DNA of 64,000 nucleotides from an uncultured Christensenellaceae bacterium (GCA_910586655.1 CAJUIR010000003.1:1-64000), one strand, 5' to 3'. Numbered from the stretch's first letter, positions 6,817-15,400 are shown. The notes: generated by a model not told the origin, from the letters alone. Translations and numbers: made by a program.

Positions 6817-7879
6817 GCGGCTTCCTCCTGAGCAGTAGCGCAAACGCCGGAATCAGAACACAAAAGACGAGGAAGAGATAACACAGCGTTTCGTTTACGG
6901 TTTTGTTGACCGTAGCGAAATGATAGGTCATTAAAATCGTAAGAATAAAGATGATCAAGTTCGCGCCGACAGAGAACAGAGCGGGTCTGTATTTTCCGCC
7001 GCCGAACGCCTGTACGAGGCAAGTTACGCCTAAATGCAGGGGCATAGTGCAGTAGAAAGACAATCCGAGAGTCAGGGAGAAAATGAACAAATAATCGATT
7101 CTGCCGAGCACGGGTACGCCGGAATTGTATTTTCCGATCTTTGCAAACGAAAAGATCTGTCTGACCGCAATTCCTTCGTATATTCCGAAAAAGATGGCAA
7201 GGTATAATAAAATGACCGCTGCGCCCAAGAGATAAAACAGTGCGCTCTTCCATGCCATGCCTTTTTGGTATTCGAATCTCCCCATCAGCATCAGCAGCAT
7301 TGCGGAATCGTAAAACCAACTTACGGTGTAAAGCGTACTTTGAAAAATGCTTTTTGCGCCGGTCACGCCGACGGGCGCAAGCGCGGCAAAGTCTGCGTTG
7401 GCAACGGAAAAAACAAGAATTCCCACGATCCCGAATATGGCGAGGGGCGCGAGAATGTCCCACGTTCTGCCCAGCACGCCTGCGGGCTTTGCGCAGATGT
7501 AAGCGCTGAATAAAAAGAAAGTGGAAAACGCGACGGTCGAAGGAAGGGTATCGTAAAAGACGCTTTGGATAAACAGTTTCTGTTCCAGAATGGGCAAAAA
7601 CGAAACGAAGATCAAAAACAGCGAGAAGATACAGATTAAAATTTTTGCCGTGATTTTTCCGAACGTATTTACGAGCAAGTCGAAAAATGTACTGTTGCTG
7701 CGCGAAAGCAGCATGATCAGAAAGATGACGCCCGCCTGTAACAGGAAGTTGATGGCGGCGGGGAATAACAGATCGTTTGCGGAGTATTGCGCCAGTTGCG
7801 TAGGTAACAGCACGAGTTTCCCGAGCGGCGCGATACAGGCAAAAAAGAAATACAGTTGCCGCGGTGCGATTTTACTCAT
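6803..7879 (-). CDS. gerAB: GerAB-type germinant permease subunit
   Basis: Integral membrane subunit of the germinant receptor, 358 residues, an APC-superfamily transporter fold thought to bind the germinant. About ten hydrophobic helices span the protein, beginning ISKIAPRQL-like with YFFFACIAPLGKLVLLP. Typical family features are the N-terminal helix pair and the PLHLGVTCLVQAF segment near the end. ATG 7879 overlaps gerAA by 8 nt and has AGGAGA upstream, so translation is probably coupled within the operon. Confidence 0.9.
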   Translation of the reverse strand: MSKIAPRQLYFFFACIAPLGKLVLLPTQLAQYSANDLLFPAAINFLLQAGVIFLIMLLSRSNSTFFDLLVNTFGKITAKILICIFSLFLIFVSFLPILEQKLFIQSVFYDTLPSTVAFSTFFLFSAYICAKPAGVLGRTWDILAPLAIFGIVGILVFSVANADFAALAPVGVTGAKSIFQSTLYTVSWFYDSAMLLMLMGRFEYQKGMAWKSALFYLLGAAVILLYLAIFFGIYEGIAVRQIFSFAKIGKYNSGVPVLGRIDYLFIFSLTLGLSFYCTMPLHLGVTCLVQAFGGGKYRPALFSVGANLIIFILTILMTYHFATVNKTVNETLCYLFLVFCVLIPAFALLLRRKPREKV

Positions 7880-9314
7880 GTCGTTTCAATCTCCTTTTAT
7901 TCTTACTTCCAAGCGTGCGCGGTCGCGTTTTCAGCGAACCGATGTTGTATTTTACGAACGTATCGCGCAAGTCCCGTTTCACAAGGGGCGCGAAGGGCGC
8001 AACGAGCGGCGCTCCGTAATTTTCGGTCGTAACGAGGTACAGAATGACGAATGCCGTCAGCAAAATAATGCCGTAGGTGCCTACGCTTCCCGCTACGAAC
8101 AGCATGGCAAGCCTTAAAACGGACGTCTGTTCGATGAGGTTGGGAACGGCGTATAAGCCGATTCCGCTGAATGCGATAATGATAATGGCGGGGGTGGACA
8201 CAAATCCCGCGCTGACTGCGGTTTCGCCGAGGACCAGCGCGCCGACGACCGACAGCGCCATCCCGACGTACTTGGGCATTCGGATACTTGCTTCGTTGAG
8301 CACTTCCAGTACGAGCAGCACCAGCAGCATTTCGAGTGACGGCGACAGGGGAATATCCTGTATGGCTCCCGAAATGGTGAGCAGAAGCCGGACGGGAAAT
8401 AGTTGAAGTTTGAACAGTTGCGCGGAAATATAGAATGCAGGCAGATAGATGGCGACGATGAGCGCGAAGAGCCGCAAAATACGGGTAAACGACGCGCGGT
8501 ACTCGGGGACGTAATAGTCTTCGCTCGCCTGAAAATCTTCCACCAAAAGATAAGGCACGGTCAGCGCAATGGGAGAGCCGTCCACCAGGAGACCGACTCT
8601 GCCCTCCGCGATTTTCGCGCAGAAAATATCGGGTTTTTCGGTCGCGCCCACTTGTTTCATCAGCGAGTAGGGGCGGCTGGAAAGGAAGTGTGTCAAATAA
8701 GAAGAATCCGGAATATAGTCGATGTCGATTTCTTTGAGTTTCTTTCTGACGTCTTTGATCGTCTGTTCCACCGTCGTGCCTTCCAGATAGCACATTGCAA
8801 CAACGGTCTGCGATTGACGTCCGATTTTAATCATTTCGATTTTCAGATCGGGCGTTTTAAAGCGTCTGCGCACGAGGGAAGTATTGATTTTTACGTCTTC
8901 GATAAACCCTTCCCGCGGACCTTTGATCACCACGTCTGTCGGCGGTTCGGTCACGGAGCGGACGAAAACTTTTTTCGTGCCGACGATCAGTCCCTCGTCT
9001 GCGCCGTCCCAAAGCAGTACGGGATTGCCCGCAAGAATTTCATCCGCCAGTTTCTGTAAATTTTTTTCCGTTCGGACTTCGGGACTGATGACCGCTTTTT
9101 TTACTTCGTCGGTCGTGGGTTTCCCGCTGTAAGTTTGCAGCGGCCGCAAAACTTCGTCGGCAAGAAGTTCCTTGTCGGTTACGGCGTCCGCGAAAATACA
9201 TTGGAAGGAAAGTCCCTCCCCGTTTTGAAAGTCGAACGTCAATATATCTTCGGCAGGGAGCAGGTTTTTCAGTTTCTCTGCGTCTTGTTTGAGAACTCCC
9301 GTAATACTTGTCAT
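7872..9314 (-). CDS. gerAA: GerAA-type spore germination receptor subunit
   Basis: A subunit of the germinant receptor, 480 residues from ATG 9314. An N-terminal soluble domain (about 1-250) is followed by four to five membrane helices and a positively charged tail. Conserved family motifs are visible: EGFIEDVKINTSLVRRR, LVDGSPIALTVPYL and the PDxxY-like membrane region. The reading frame is open upstream to 9479, but that would overlap the preceding gene and its terminator. The family N-terminus aligns better with 9314. No Shine-Dalgarno is present; a SigG-like promoter ends only 5 nt before the ATG, so the mRNA may be leaderless. First gene of gerAA-gerAB-gerAC. Confidence 0.9.
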   Translation of the reverse strand: MTSITGVLKQDAEKLKNLLPAEDILTFDFQNGEGLSFQCIFADAVTDKELLADEVLRPLQTYSGKPTTDEVKKAVISPEVRTEKNLQKLADEILAGNPVLLWDGADEGLIVGTKKVFVRSVTEPPTDVVIKGPREGFIEDVKINTSLVRRRFKTPDLKIEMIKIGRQSQTVVAMCYLEGTTVEQTIKDVRKKLKEIDIDYIPDSSYLTHFLSSRPYSLMKQVGATEKPDIFCAKIAEGRVGLLVDGSPIALTVPYLLVEDFQASEDYYVPEYRASFTRILRLFALIVAIYLPAFYISAQLFKLQLFPVRLLLTISGAIQDIPLSPSLEMLLVLLVLEVLNEASIRMPKYVGMALSVVGALVLGETAVSAGFVSTPAIIIIAFSGIGLYAVPNLIEQTSVLRLAMLFVAGSVGTYGIILLTAFVILYLVTTENYGAPLVAPFAPLVKRDLRDTFVKYNIGSLKTRPRTLGSKNKRRLKRHE

Positions 9315-9319
9315 AAAAA

Positions 9320-9348
9320 AAGTATGAAACAACCGAAATTTTTTATGC
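9320..9348 (-). promoter_or_regulatory. SigG-like promoter of the gerA operon
   Basis: On the minus strand, GCATA (9348..9344), 17 bp, CATACTT (9326..9320). Forespore SigG promoters have GHATR and CATNNTA, so only the last -10 base deviates. gerA operons are known SigG targets in Bacillus. The upstream gene is cut off by a terminator, so the operon needs its own promoter here. Confidence 0.5.
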
Positions 9349-9370
9349 GGAAGCAAATAGTTTGTTTCAT

Positions 9371-9397
9371 AAAAAAACCCCTTCCGTTGGGAAGGGG
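9371..9397 (-). terminator. Terminator upstream of gerAA
   Basis: On the minus strand, CCCCTTCC-CAAC-GGAAGGGG followed by seven T. It ends the membrane-protein gene at 9407 and separates it from the gerA operon. Confidence 0.9.
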
Positions 9398-9406
9398 AAA
9401 AGACGG

Positions 9407-9979
9407 CTACTCGGTTGTCGCGCTTAAAAAACCGGAAACGGTTTTTGCATAGAGAAACAGTTCGCCCTCTGTGACGCATTGCGTTTCTTCGGTTTGCGCC
9501 GCATAGTTCCGCAAAGTGTCCAGCACAAAACGCAGCAGTTCGTTGCCCGATTTGTTTTTACTGCCCTCGGTCAGTTCCTTAGCGGCTTTTTCCGTTTGAG
9601 ATTCCGGAACAATTCCGCTGAGCAACGTTTTTACGGGATAAAGTTTTGTTTGCGGCGAGGGAGCGGAATTTGACGCAGTGCGCAGAAATTGTTCGTACAC
9701 GACGTAATACAACGTCGCCACACAGCCGCAGGCAAAGCCGCCTTCCAACGTCTGCGTGATTTCGTTTGTGAACGGATCTATGCTCCTTGTCAGAACGGCG
9801 CGGTACGCCGCAAAGAATAAGAAACCAATCAGAAAGGGCAAAAATACGTATACTTTTTTCGGGCATTTTTTAAGAACCGTCTTTTTAAGCAAGGAGGTAA
9901 AAAGAGTTACCCCCAATGCGAGCAATAATGTGTCCGCGCCGTAAACGCAGAACGCATTCAGGTATTGTAATATCGTCAT
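9407..9979 (-). CDS. Unknown membrane protein next to gerA
   Basis: 190 residues; no family recognised. Three hydrophobic segments are visible at about 12-32, 43-63 and 80-100. They are followed by a soluble C-terminal half rich in Lys, Glu and Thr, likely cytoplasmic. GAGAGGTAAC precedes ATG 9979, a good start. It has its own terminator. Position beside germination genes suggests, but does not show, a spore role. It does not look like YabQ. Confidence 0.7.
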   Translation of the reverse strand: MTILQYLNAFCVYGADTLLLALGVTLFTSLLKKTVLKKCPKKVYVFLPFLIGFLFFAAYRAVLTRSIDPFTNEITQTLEGGFACGCVATLYYVVYEQFLRTASNSAPSPQTKLYPVKTLLSGIVPESQTEKAAKELTEGSKNKSGNELLRFVLDTLRNYAAQTEETQCVTEGELFLYAKTVSGFLSATTE

Positions 9980-10117
9980 AGTTACCTCTCAATACCCGTC
10001 GCAATTTGATTATATTACATGGAACAGAGTCTGTGCGGCATTACTGCCGATTTTTATCGACGATTTCTTCTGATTTTGATAAACTTAGGAATCTGGCGGA
10101 AAAACCGGTTTTCCCGC

Positions 10118-10146
10118 TTGACTTTTTAAATCGGGTTTGATAAGAT
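10118..10146 (+). promoter_or_regulatory. Promoter of tRNA-Leu
   Basis: TTGACT (10118-10123), 17 bp, TAAGAT (10141-10146), ending 15 bp before the tRNA. Confidence 0.6.
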
Positions 10147-10161
10147 AGATATGTTAAAAAC

Positions 10162-10248
10162 GCCGCTGTGGTGGAACTGGCAGACGCAAGGGACTTAAAA
10201 TCCCTCGGTAGAAATACCGTACCGGTCCGAGTCCGGTCAGCGGCACCA
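10162..10248 (+). tRNA. tRNA-Leu(TAA)
   Basis: GCCGCTG pairs with CAGCGGC. A long variable arm marks a class II tRNA, and the anticodon loop CTTAAAA gives TAA. ACCA is encoded at the 3' end. Its own promoter and terminator flank it. Confidence 0.95.
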
Positions 10249-10271
10249 ATTCGTCGATCGACGAAATTCAG

Positions 10272-10303
10272 AAAGATCCGACAGTTTTCTGTCGGATCTT
10301 TGC
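10272..10303 (+). terminator. Terminator of tRNA-Leu
   Basis: AAAGATCCGACAG, loop, CTGTCGGATCTTT, a 13-bp perfect stem ending in a short T run. The next 125 bp to the AbiH gene hold no other feature I can support. Confidence 0.75.
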
Positions 10304-10429
10304 TTTTATCATCGACGAAAAGAAAAAGATCGAATCCTTTGGCAAAGAAAATTCGACTTATCTTGAAACAAAACCGCGTATATTCCGATATAAGAACATA
10401 AGGGAAAAATTCAAAGTAGGAGATTGCGA

Positions 10430-11470
10430 ATGATAAAGATCACGTTTATGATCGGCAACGGTTTCGACATTAATGCCGGATTTGATACGCGATACGCGGA
10501 TTTTATCAGATATTATCTCGATACGGAATCGAAAACAAAAGTCATTGAAGAATTTAAAAAGACGATCGAGCAAAATCGGGAATGCTGGGCGGATGCAGAA
10601 CTTGCTTTCGGAAAAATGACAGAGCGGTATTCGGACGTAAACGCTTTTCTTGCTTGTTATCAGGATTTTTGTTTACAACTTGTAACTTATTTGCAAGAAC
10701 AAGAAACCCGCGCGGTTTATGCGAGAAAAGATATAAGGATGAAAATAAGTCAAGCATTATTATTCTTTTCCGATCAATTGACCGCATCTCAAAAATCAAG
10801 GATAAAACAGTTAGTTTATTCGGTAGGCGGAACTTATTATTTTCATTTCATAAATTTTAATTATACCCGAATTTTCGATCGCTGTCTCAACAGTTTTCGC
10901 ATTCCGGATAAAATGGTTTTTAACTATCGGATAAACGACGACATATATTCTTTGAAAATGGAAGACGTAATTCATATTCACGGAGATTTATCGGAACCGT
11001 TGCTGCTGGGTGTCAACGACGAAGAACAAATCGCAAACGGCGAATTTCTCAAAAACCGAAAATTTGTGCGTCAGTTTATCAAACCTGTGACAAACGCGGC
11101 ATTGCAAACGATGAGGGATGAAGAAATTCAGGGTATCATCAGCGACAGCAACGTGATCTGTATTTACGGAATGTCGATCGGAGCCACCGACAGAGTCTGG
11201 TGGAAGAAAATTGTTGCCTGGTTAAAGCAGAGCGATACTCGTTATCTGATTATCTTTACGCTTGCGCAAAACTATCACAGAAATTTGAGCGGATCTTTTT
11301 TAGATACGGAGGAAGATGTTCAGAACTGCCTGCTTTCGTACGTTCAGTTGACCGAACAGGAACAAAATAAACTGAGAAGCAGAATTTTTGTGGCGATCAA
11401 CCGTCCGCTGTTCGATTTTGTTTTGACAGGTCAAACCGAAGAGGAAGCGGAAGAAAAACAGTCCGCGTAA
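10430..11470 (+). CDS. AbiH-family phage abortive infection protein
   Basis: 346 residues. AbiH proteins were found in Lactococcus as plasmid-borne phage resistance genes; their biochemical activity is not well established. The family N-terminus is clear: ITFMIGNGFDINAGFDTRYADF. Further conserved segments are FHFINFNYTRIFD near 140, VIHIHGDL near 185 and ICIYGMSIGATDRVWWKK near 245, matching the family pattern of a nucleotide-binding-like fold. ATG 10430 has AGGAG 8 nt upstream; an in-frame TTG lies two codons earlier. It sits alone after tRNA-Leu and before a strong terminator, a common place for acquired defence genes. Confidence 0.85.
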   Translation: MIKITFMIGNGFDINAGFDTRYADFIRYYLDTESKTKVIEEFKKTIEQNRECWADAELAFGKMTERYSDVNAFLACYQDFCLQLVTYLQEQETRAVYARKDIRMKISQALLFFSDQLTASQKSRIKQLVYSVGGTYYFHFINFNYTRIFDRCLNSFRIPDKMVFNYRINDDIYSLKMEDVIHIHGDLSEPLLLGVNDEEQIANGEFLKNRKFVRQFIKPVTNAALQTMRDEEIQGIISDSNVICIYGMSIGATDRVWWKKIVAWLKQSDTRYLIIFTLAQNYHRNLSGSFLDTEEDVQNCLLSYVQLTEQEQNKLRSRIFVAINRPLFDFVLTGQTEEEAEEKQSA

Positions 11471-11504
11471 AAGTTTTTTTATAAAAAAGAATCATTTATT
11501 TCGG

Positions 11505-11540
11505 CGTTTTTAAGCAGTTTGCTTAAAAACGTTTTTTATT
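11505..11540 (+). terminator. Terminator after the AbiH gene
   Basis: CGTTTTTAAGCA-GTT-TGCTTAAAAACG followed by TTTTTT. Confidence 0.9.
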
Positions 11541-11561
11541 TTGATGGATTTTTAATTAAAC

Positions 11562-11626
11562 GTTGATTTATCAACAAAATGATTTGACAGCGGAATTGCT
11601 GAAGGATATAATTTGAATTGTTTCAA
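11562..11626 (+). promoter_or_regulatory. Consensus promoter flanked by two palindromes (MarR operators)
   Basis: TTGACA (11584-11589), 17 bp, TATAAT (11607-11612), a perfect SigA promoter. GTTGA-TTTA-TCAAC (11562-11575) lies just upstream, and TTGAA-TTGT-TTCAA (11613-11626) covers the expected start. A strong promoter with operators on both sides fits tight autorepression by the adjacent MarR protein. Confidence 0.6.
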
Positions 11627-11643
11627 TTACGGGAGGAGAAGTG

Positions 11644-12087
11644 ATGGACAGCGTTTTTGAAAACTTTGTCATATCGGTATTGAAAATATACCGTATTGTA
11701 CAAAAAATCAAAAATTACGAAATGCGCGAGTTCGGCTTGAAGAGCGTGCACGTCATGTGTATTTATTATTTGAGCGGCAGCGATAGGGGATTATCGTCGG
11801 GAGATTTGATGCGGTTGACGCTGGAAGATAAAGCGGCGGTGTCTCGCGCGGTTGCGCAGTTGCGCGAAAAAGGTTACGTCGAATACGACGGAACGTATCA
11901 CTCTCCCGTACGTCTGACGGAGCAGGGGCGTGAAATCGCGCAGGCGGTGTTGGAAAAAGCCAACCGCGCAGTCAAAGCGGGGAGCGCGGATTTCAGCGCG
12001 GAAGAGCGCGAGAAGTTTCATTGTTCCCTCGTTGAAATATCGGAAAAACTCAAAATTTATTATCAGAATCTTTCGAAGGAGGTTTGA
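11644..12087 (+). CDS. MarR-family transcriptional regulator
   Basis: 147 residues, a winged-helix dimer that usually represses its own operon until a small ligand binds. The MarR core is visible at about 55-100: GLSSGDLMRLTLEDKAAVSR is the recognition region, then QLREKGYVEYDG and the wing. Leading and trailing helices form the dimer interface. ATG 11644 has GGAGG 7 nt upstream; a GTG precedes it directly. The stop at 12087 is 9 nt before the fusion enzyme at 12096, and the AGGAGG for that gene lies inside marR, so the two form one operon. A fatty acid or aldehyde ligand is an inference from the partner gene. Confidence 0.9.
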   Translation: MDSVFENFVISVLKIYRIVQKIKNYEMREFGLKSVHVMCIYYLSGSDRGLSSGDLMRLTLEDKAAVSRAVAQLREKGYVEYDGTYHSPVRLTEQGREIAQAVLEKANRAVKAGSADFSAEEREKFHCSLVEISEKLKIYYQNLSKEV

Positions 12088-12095
12088 TCGGACTT

Positions 12096-15000
12096 ATGAA
12101 AAAAACGGTTTATATTTTAAACTTGATCTTGTTTGCAGTCATGATCGCGCTGGATGTACTCCTGATTTTAACGCCGAGTCTGGCGTTTAAAAGCGGCGCC
12201 AGCGCATGTTTTGTTGCGGCGGGAATCGTCAATCTCGTTTACGCCGTTCGTTCGAAATCGAAAATTACGTTTCCTGTTTTGATGCTGTTGGGATTCGTGT
12301 TTGCCATGGCGGGCGACATCGCCATTTACAACAAGCAGGAAGCATGGTTTATCTCGGGCGCGGCGTTGTTTGCCGCGGCGCACGTCTTTTATCTTGCGGC
12401 ATATCTTTCACTGTATCGTTTCGGTTTTCTCGACGTGATCGTGTCTTGTGTCATCATTGTTCCTTCCGTACTGCTCATCGCGCTTGCTCCCTTTTTTGAA
12501 TTCGGAAACACGGCGATGGAAGCGGTGTGCATCGGGTATGCGGTCATTTTGTCGTGCATGGTCGGGAAAGCGCTTTCCGATTTGAAGCGCGGCACGGCGC
12601 TGAGCGGTTTGATCGCGATCGGGAGTATTTTCTTCTTTTTATCCGATTTAATGCTTCTCATCGACTTATTCGGAACGGTTCATCGGGTCACAGGGATCGT
12701 CTGTCTTGCCGCGTATTATCCCGCTCAGTTTTTGCTTGCGTTTTCGCTTGTGCTCTATTCCGAACGGGGCATGAATCTTTTCCGCAGGGTTTACTGTCGC
12801 ATCTTCCAGACCGTACTGAAAATCGCACTGCCGTTTTTGCCTTATAAAAATCCGAAAGTGATCGAAAAAATCACCGAGATTCCGTCGGCGCTGAAAGCAA
12901 ACGGAAAAACGCATCCGCTGATCGTGACCGACGCGACCGTCCGCGGTTTGGGCATTCCCGAACCGTTGGAGCAGGCGTTGTGCTCGGCGGGGATCGGGTA
13001 TTCCGTTTATGACGGCGTCGTTGCAAACCCCACGACGCAAAACGTACAGGACGCGTTGGACATGTATCGGCAAGACGGGTGCGACTGCCTCGTCGGGTTC
13101 GGCGGCGGATCTCCGATGGACTGTGCAAAATGCGTCGGCGCGTTGATAGCCCGTCCGCGTAAAACGCCCGAAAAGTTGCGCGGTATTTTAAAAGTGCGAA
13201 AAAAGATCCCCCTGTTGATCGCCGTTCCCACCACGGCGGGGACGGGCAGTGAAACAACGCTTGCCTCGGTGATCGTAGATTCCGCGACCCGCCACAAGTA
13301 CGCGATCAACGACTTTCCGCTCATTCCTTCTTACGCGGTGCTTGACGAAGAAGTGACGAAGGATCTGCCCGAACATATCGTCGCCGCTACGGGTATGGAC
13401 GCGCTCACGCATGCGATCGAGGCGTATCTCGGCAAAGGCGGAAACGGCGGAACGCGCACAGATGCGCTCGAAGCGGCGAAACTGATCTTTGAACATCTCG
13501 AAAATTCTTACTCGGGCGACAGGACCGCAGCAAAATACATGTTGCTTGCCGCGCATCAAGCAGGCAGAGCATTCTCGAAGGCATACGTCGGATACGTGCA
13601 TGCGCTGGCGCACGCGTTAGGCGGAAAATATAATATTCCGCACGGATATGCCAACGCCGTCATCTTGCCGACGGTACTGAAAGAATACGGAAAAGCCGTA
13701 CATAAAAAACTGTGGCGCGTTGCGGTGTTCTGCGGTTTCGTAACGGAAAACAGTTCTTACGCGCATGGCGCGGAAGCGGTGATCAAAAAAATCGAAACCC
13801 TCAACGAAAAATTCGGCATCGGAAAAACGTTTGCGGAGATCCGCCTCGGCGACGTGGAAGAGATGGCGGCGTATGCCGAAAAGGAAGCCAATCCGCTCTA
13901 TCCCGTCCCCGTACTCTGGGATCGGGAAAAACTTCGGGAAATGTATTGCAAATTGCAAGGAGAAAATAAGGCCGAGTGCGGGATCCCCGAAATTTTATCC
14001 CGTCAGCGCGCATATTTTGCGCAGGGGGCAACGCTGGACGTAAAACACCGTCTGCGTAGATTAAAAGCCCTGTATCAAGCGTTAAAAACCAATCTGGACG
14101 CGTTGCATACGGGACTGAAAGCCGACCTCGGCAAGAGCGAAACCGAAAGTTACATGTGTGAAACGGGGCTTGTCATGAGCGAACTTTCGTACATGATCAA
14201 ACACGTCAAATCGTATTCCAAACCCAAAAGAGTTCCTACGCCGCTTGCACAGACGCTTTCGAAAAGTTACCGTCTGCCTTCCCCTTACGGCACGGTGCTG
14301 ATCATGAACCCCTGGAATTATCCCGTACTGCTGTCGCTCGATCCGTTGATCGACGCGGTTGCGGCAGGAAACACCGTCGTTTTAAAACTCAGCGCATATT
14401 CGCCCAACACGAACAAAGCGATCAAGAAAGTAATCGAAAGCGTATTCCCGCCCGAATACGTTACGGTACTCTTCGGCGGTTCGCAGGTGAACACCGAATT
14501 GATGCAGTCCCGTTTCGACTATATTTTCTTTACGGGCAGCAAGCGGGTGGGGCAACTCGTTTATGCGCATGCGGCGGAACACTTGACGCCCGTGACGCTG
14601 GAACTCGGCGGAAAGAGCCCGTGCATCGTGGACGAAACGGCGAACGTCAGACTTGCGGCAAAGCGCATCGTATGGGGCAAGTTCCTCAACCTCGGTCAGA
14701 CCTGCGTCGCGCCCGATTATATTCTGTGTTCGGAGAAAATTCACGATCGATTGATCGACGAACTCAAAAAACAAATTGCGGTTCAGTTCGGCGAACGTCC
14801 GCTTGAAAATCCCGCTTACGGAAAAATGATCAACGAAAAACATTTCGAACGCGTTTGCGGTCTGATCGATGACGGCAAAATCGTACACGGCGGCGGACGG
14901 GATGAGGGCGCTTTAAAAATAGAACCGACCGTACTCGATCGCGTAACTTATGACGACGCGGTCATGCAGGAGGAAATTTTCGGACCAGTTCTTCCGGTAT

Positions 15001-15347
15001 TGACGTATCGCACGATCGACGAAGCCGTGGCGCATATCCGCGAAAACGACGCGCCGCTCGCGTTCTACGTGTTTTCATCCAACCGGAAGCGCATCCGGAA
15101 ACTCACATCCGAAATCGGGTTTGGCGGCGGATGCGTGAACGACGTCGTGATTCATCTCGCTACACCGTACATGCCCTTCGGGGGGTTCGGCGCAAGCGGA
15201 CTGGGCGGTTATCACGGAAAAGCGGGCTTTGAAACGTTCAGCCATTTTAAAAGTATGGTCAATAAATCGACGGCGATCGATTTACCGATGCGTTACCAGC
15301 CTTACAAAAAATTATACGAACGGCTGATCAAACTGTTCCTTCACTGA
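12096..15347 (+). CDS. Lysoplasmalogenase - Fe alcohol dehydrogenase - class 3 aldehyde dehydrogenase fusion
   Basis: One uninterrupted frame of 1083 residues with three complete domains. Residues 1-226 are an eight-helix YhhN/TMEM86 domain with the family signatures GFVFAMAGD, AHVFYLAAY, FFFLSDLMLL and YYPAQ. Bacterial YhhN and human TMEM86 hydrolyse lysoplasmalogen to a fatty aldehyde. Residues 250-622 are an iron-containing alcohol dehydrogenase with GFGGGSPMDCAK and metal ligands D435, H439, H502 and H516. Residues 628-1083 are a class 3, non-acylating aldehyde dehydrogenase with NPWNYP, LELGGKSP (E836), GQTCVAPDY (C870) and EEIFGPVL. Together they could make the aldehyde, then reduce or oxidise it. 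The dehydrogenase order is the reverse of AdhE. AGGAGG is 13 nt before ATG 12096; a TTG at 12084 is too close. Confidence 0.9.
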   Translation: MKKTVYILNLILFAVMIALDVLLILTPSLAFKSGASACFVAAGIVNLVYAVRSKSKITFPVLMLLGFVFAMAGDIAIYNKQEAWFISGAALFAAAHVFYLAAYLSLYRFGFLDVIVSCVIIVPSVLLIALAPFFEFGNTAMEAVCIGYAVILSCMVGKALSDLKRGTALSGLIAIGSIFFFLSDLMLLIDLFGTVHRVTGIVCLAAYYPAQFLLAFSLVLYSERGMNLFRRVYCRIFQTVLKIALPFLPYKNPKVIEKITEIPSALKANGKTHPLIVTDATVRGLGIPEPLEQALCSAGIGYSVYDGVVANPTTQNVQDALDMYRQDGCDCLVGFGGGSPMDCAKCVGALIARPRKTPEKLRGILKVRKKIPLLIAVPTTAGTGSETTLASVIVDSATRHKYAINDFPLIPSYAVLDEEVTKDLPEHIVAATGMDALTHAIEAYLGKGGNGGTRTDALEAAKLIFEHLENSYSGDRTAAKYMLLAAHQAGRAFSKAYVGYVHALAHALGGKYNIPHGYANAVILPTVLKEYGKAVHKKLWRVAVFCGFVTENSSYAHGAEAVIKKIETLNEKFGIGKTFAEIRLGDVEEMAAYAEKEANPLYPVPVLWDREKLREMYCKLQGENKAECGIPEILSRQRAYFAQGATLDVKHRLRRLKALYQALKTNLDALHTGLKADLGKSETESYMCETGLVMSELSYMIKHVKSYSKPKRVPTPLAQTLSKSYRLPSPYGTVLIMNPWNYPVLLSLDPLIDAVAAGNTVVLKLSAYSPNTNKAIKKVIESVFPPEYVTVLFGGSQVNTELMQSRFDYIFFTGSKRVGQLVYAHAAEHLTPVTLELGGKSPCIVDETANVRLAAKRIVWGKFLNLGQTCVAPDYILCSEKIHDRLIDELKKQIAVQFGERPLENPAYGKMINEKHFERVCGLIDDGKIVHGGGRDEGALKIEPTVLDRVTYDDAVMQEEIFGPVLPVLTYRTIDEAVAHIRENDAPLAFYVFSSNRKRIRKLTSEIGFGGGCVNDVVIHLATPYMPFGGFGASGLGGYHGKAGFETFSHFKSMVNKSTAIDLPMRYQPYKKLYERLIKLFLH

Positions 15348-15353
15348 ATCAAC

Positions 15354-15380
15354 GGACGCTTCAAAGAGCGTCCTTTTTTT
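15354..15380 (+). terminator. Terminator after the fusion gene
   Basis: GGACGCT-TCAAAG-AGCGTCC followed by seven T. It ends the marR-fusion operon. Confidence 0.9.
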
Positions 15381-15400
15381 GTTAAAAAACCGCGGGGCGG

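Noticed and set aside
8403..9059. 218-codon rightward ORF
   Set aside because: Antisense to gerAA; the gerAA product shows family motifs and membrane helices.
12084..12098. TTG 12084 as start of the fusion gene
   Set aside because: The AGGAGG is only about 2 nt away, too close for initiation. ATG 12096 is at the far end of usable spacing but more plausible.
12096..15347. AdhE-type bifunctional enzyme
   Set aside because: AdhE has a CoA-acylating aldehyde dehydrogenase first and the ADH second. Here the order is reversed and the ALDH has class 3 motifs, with a membrane domain in front.
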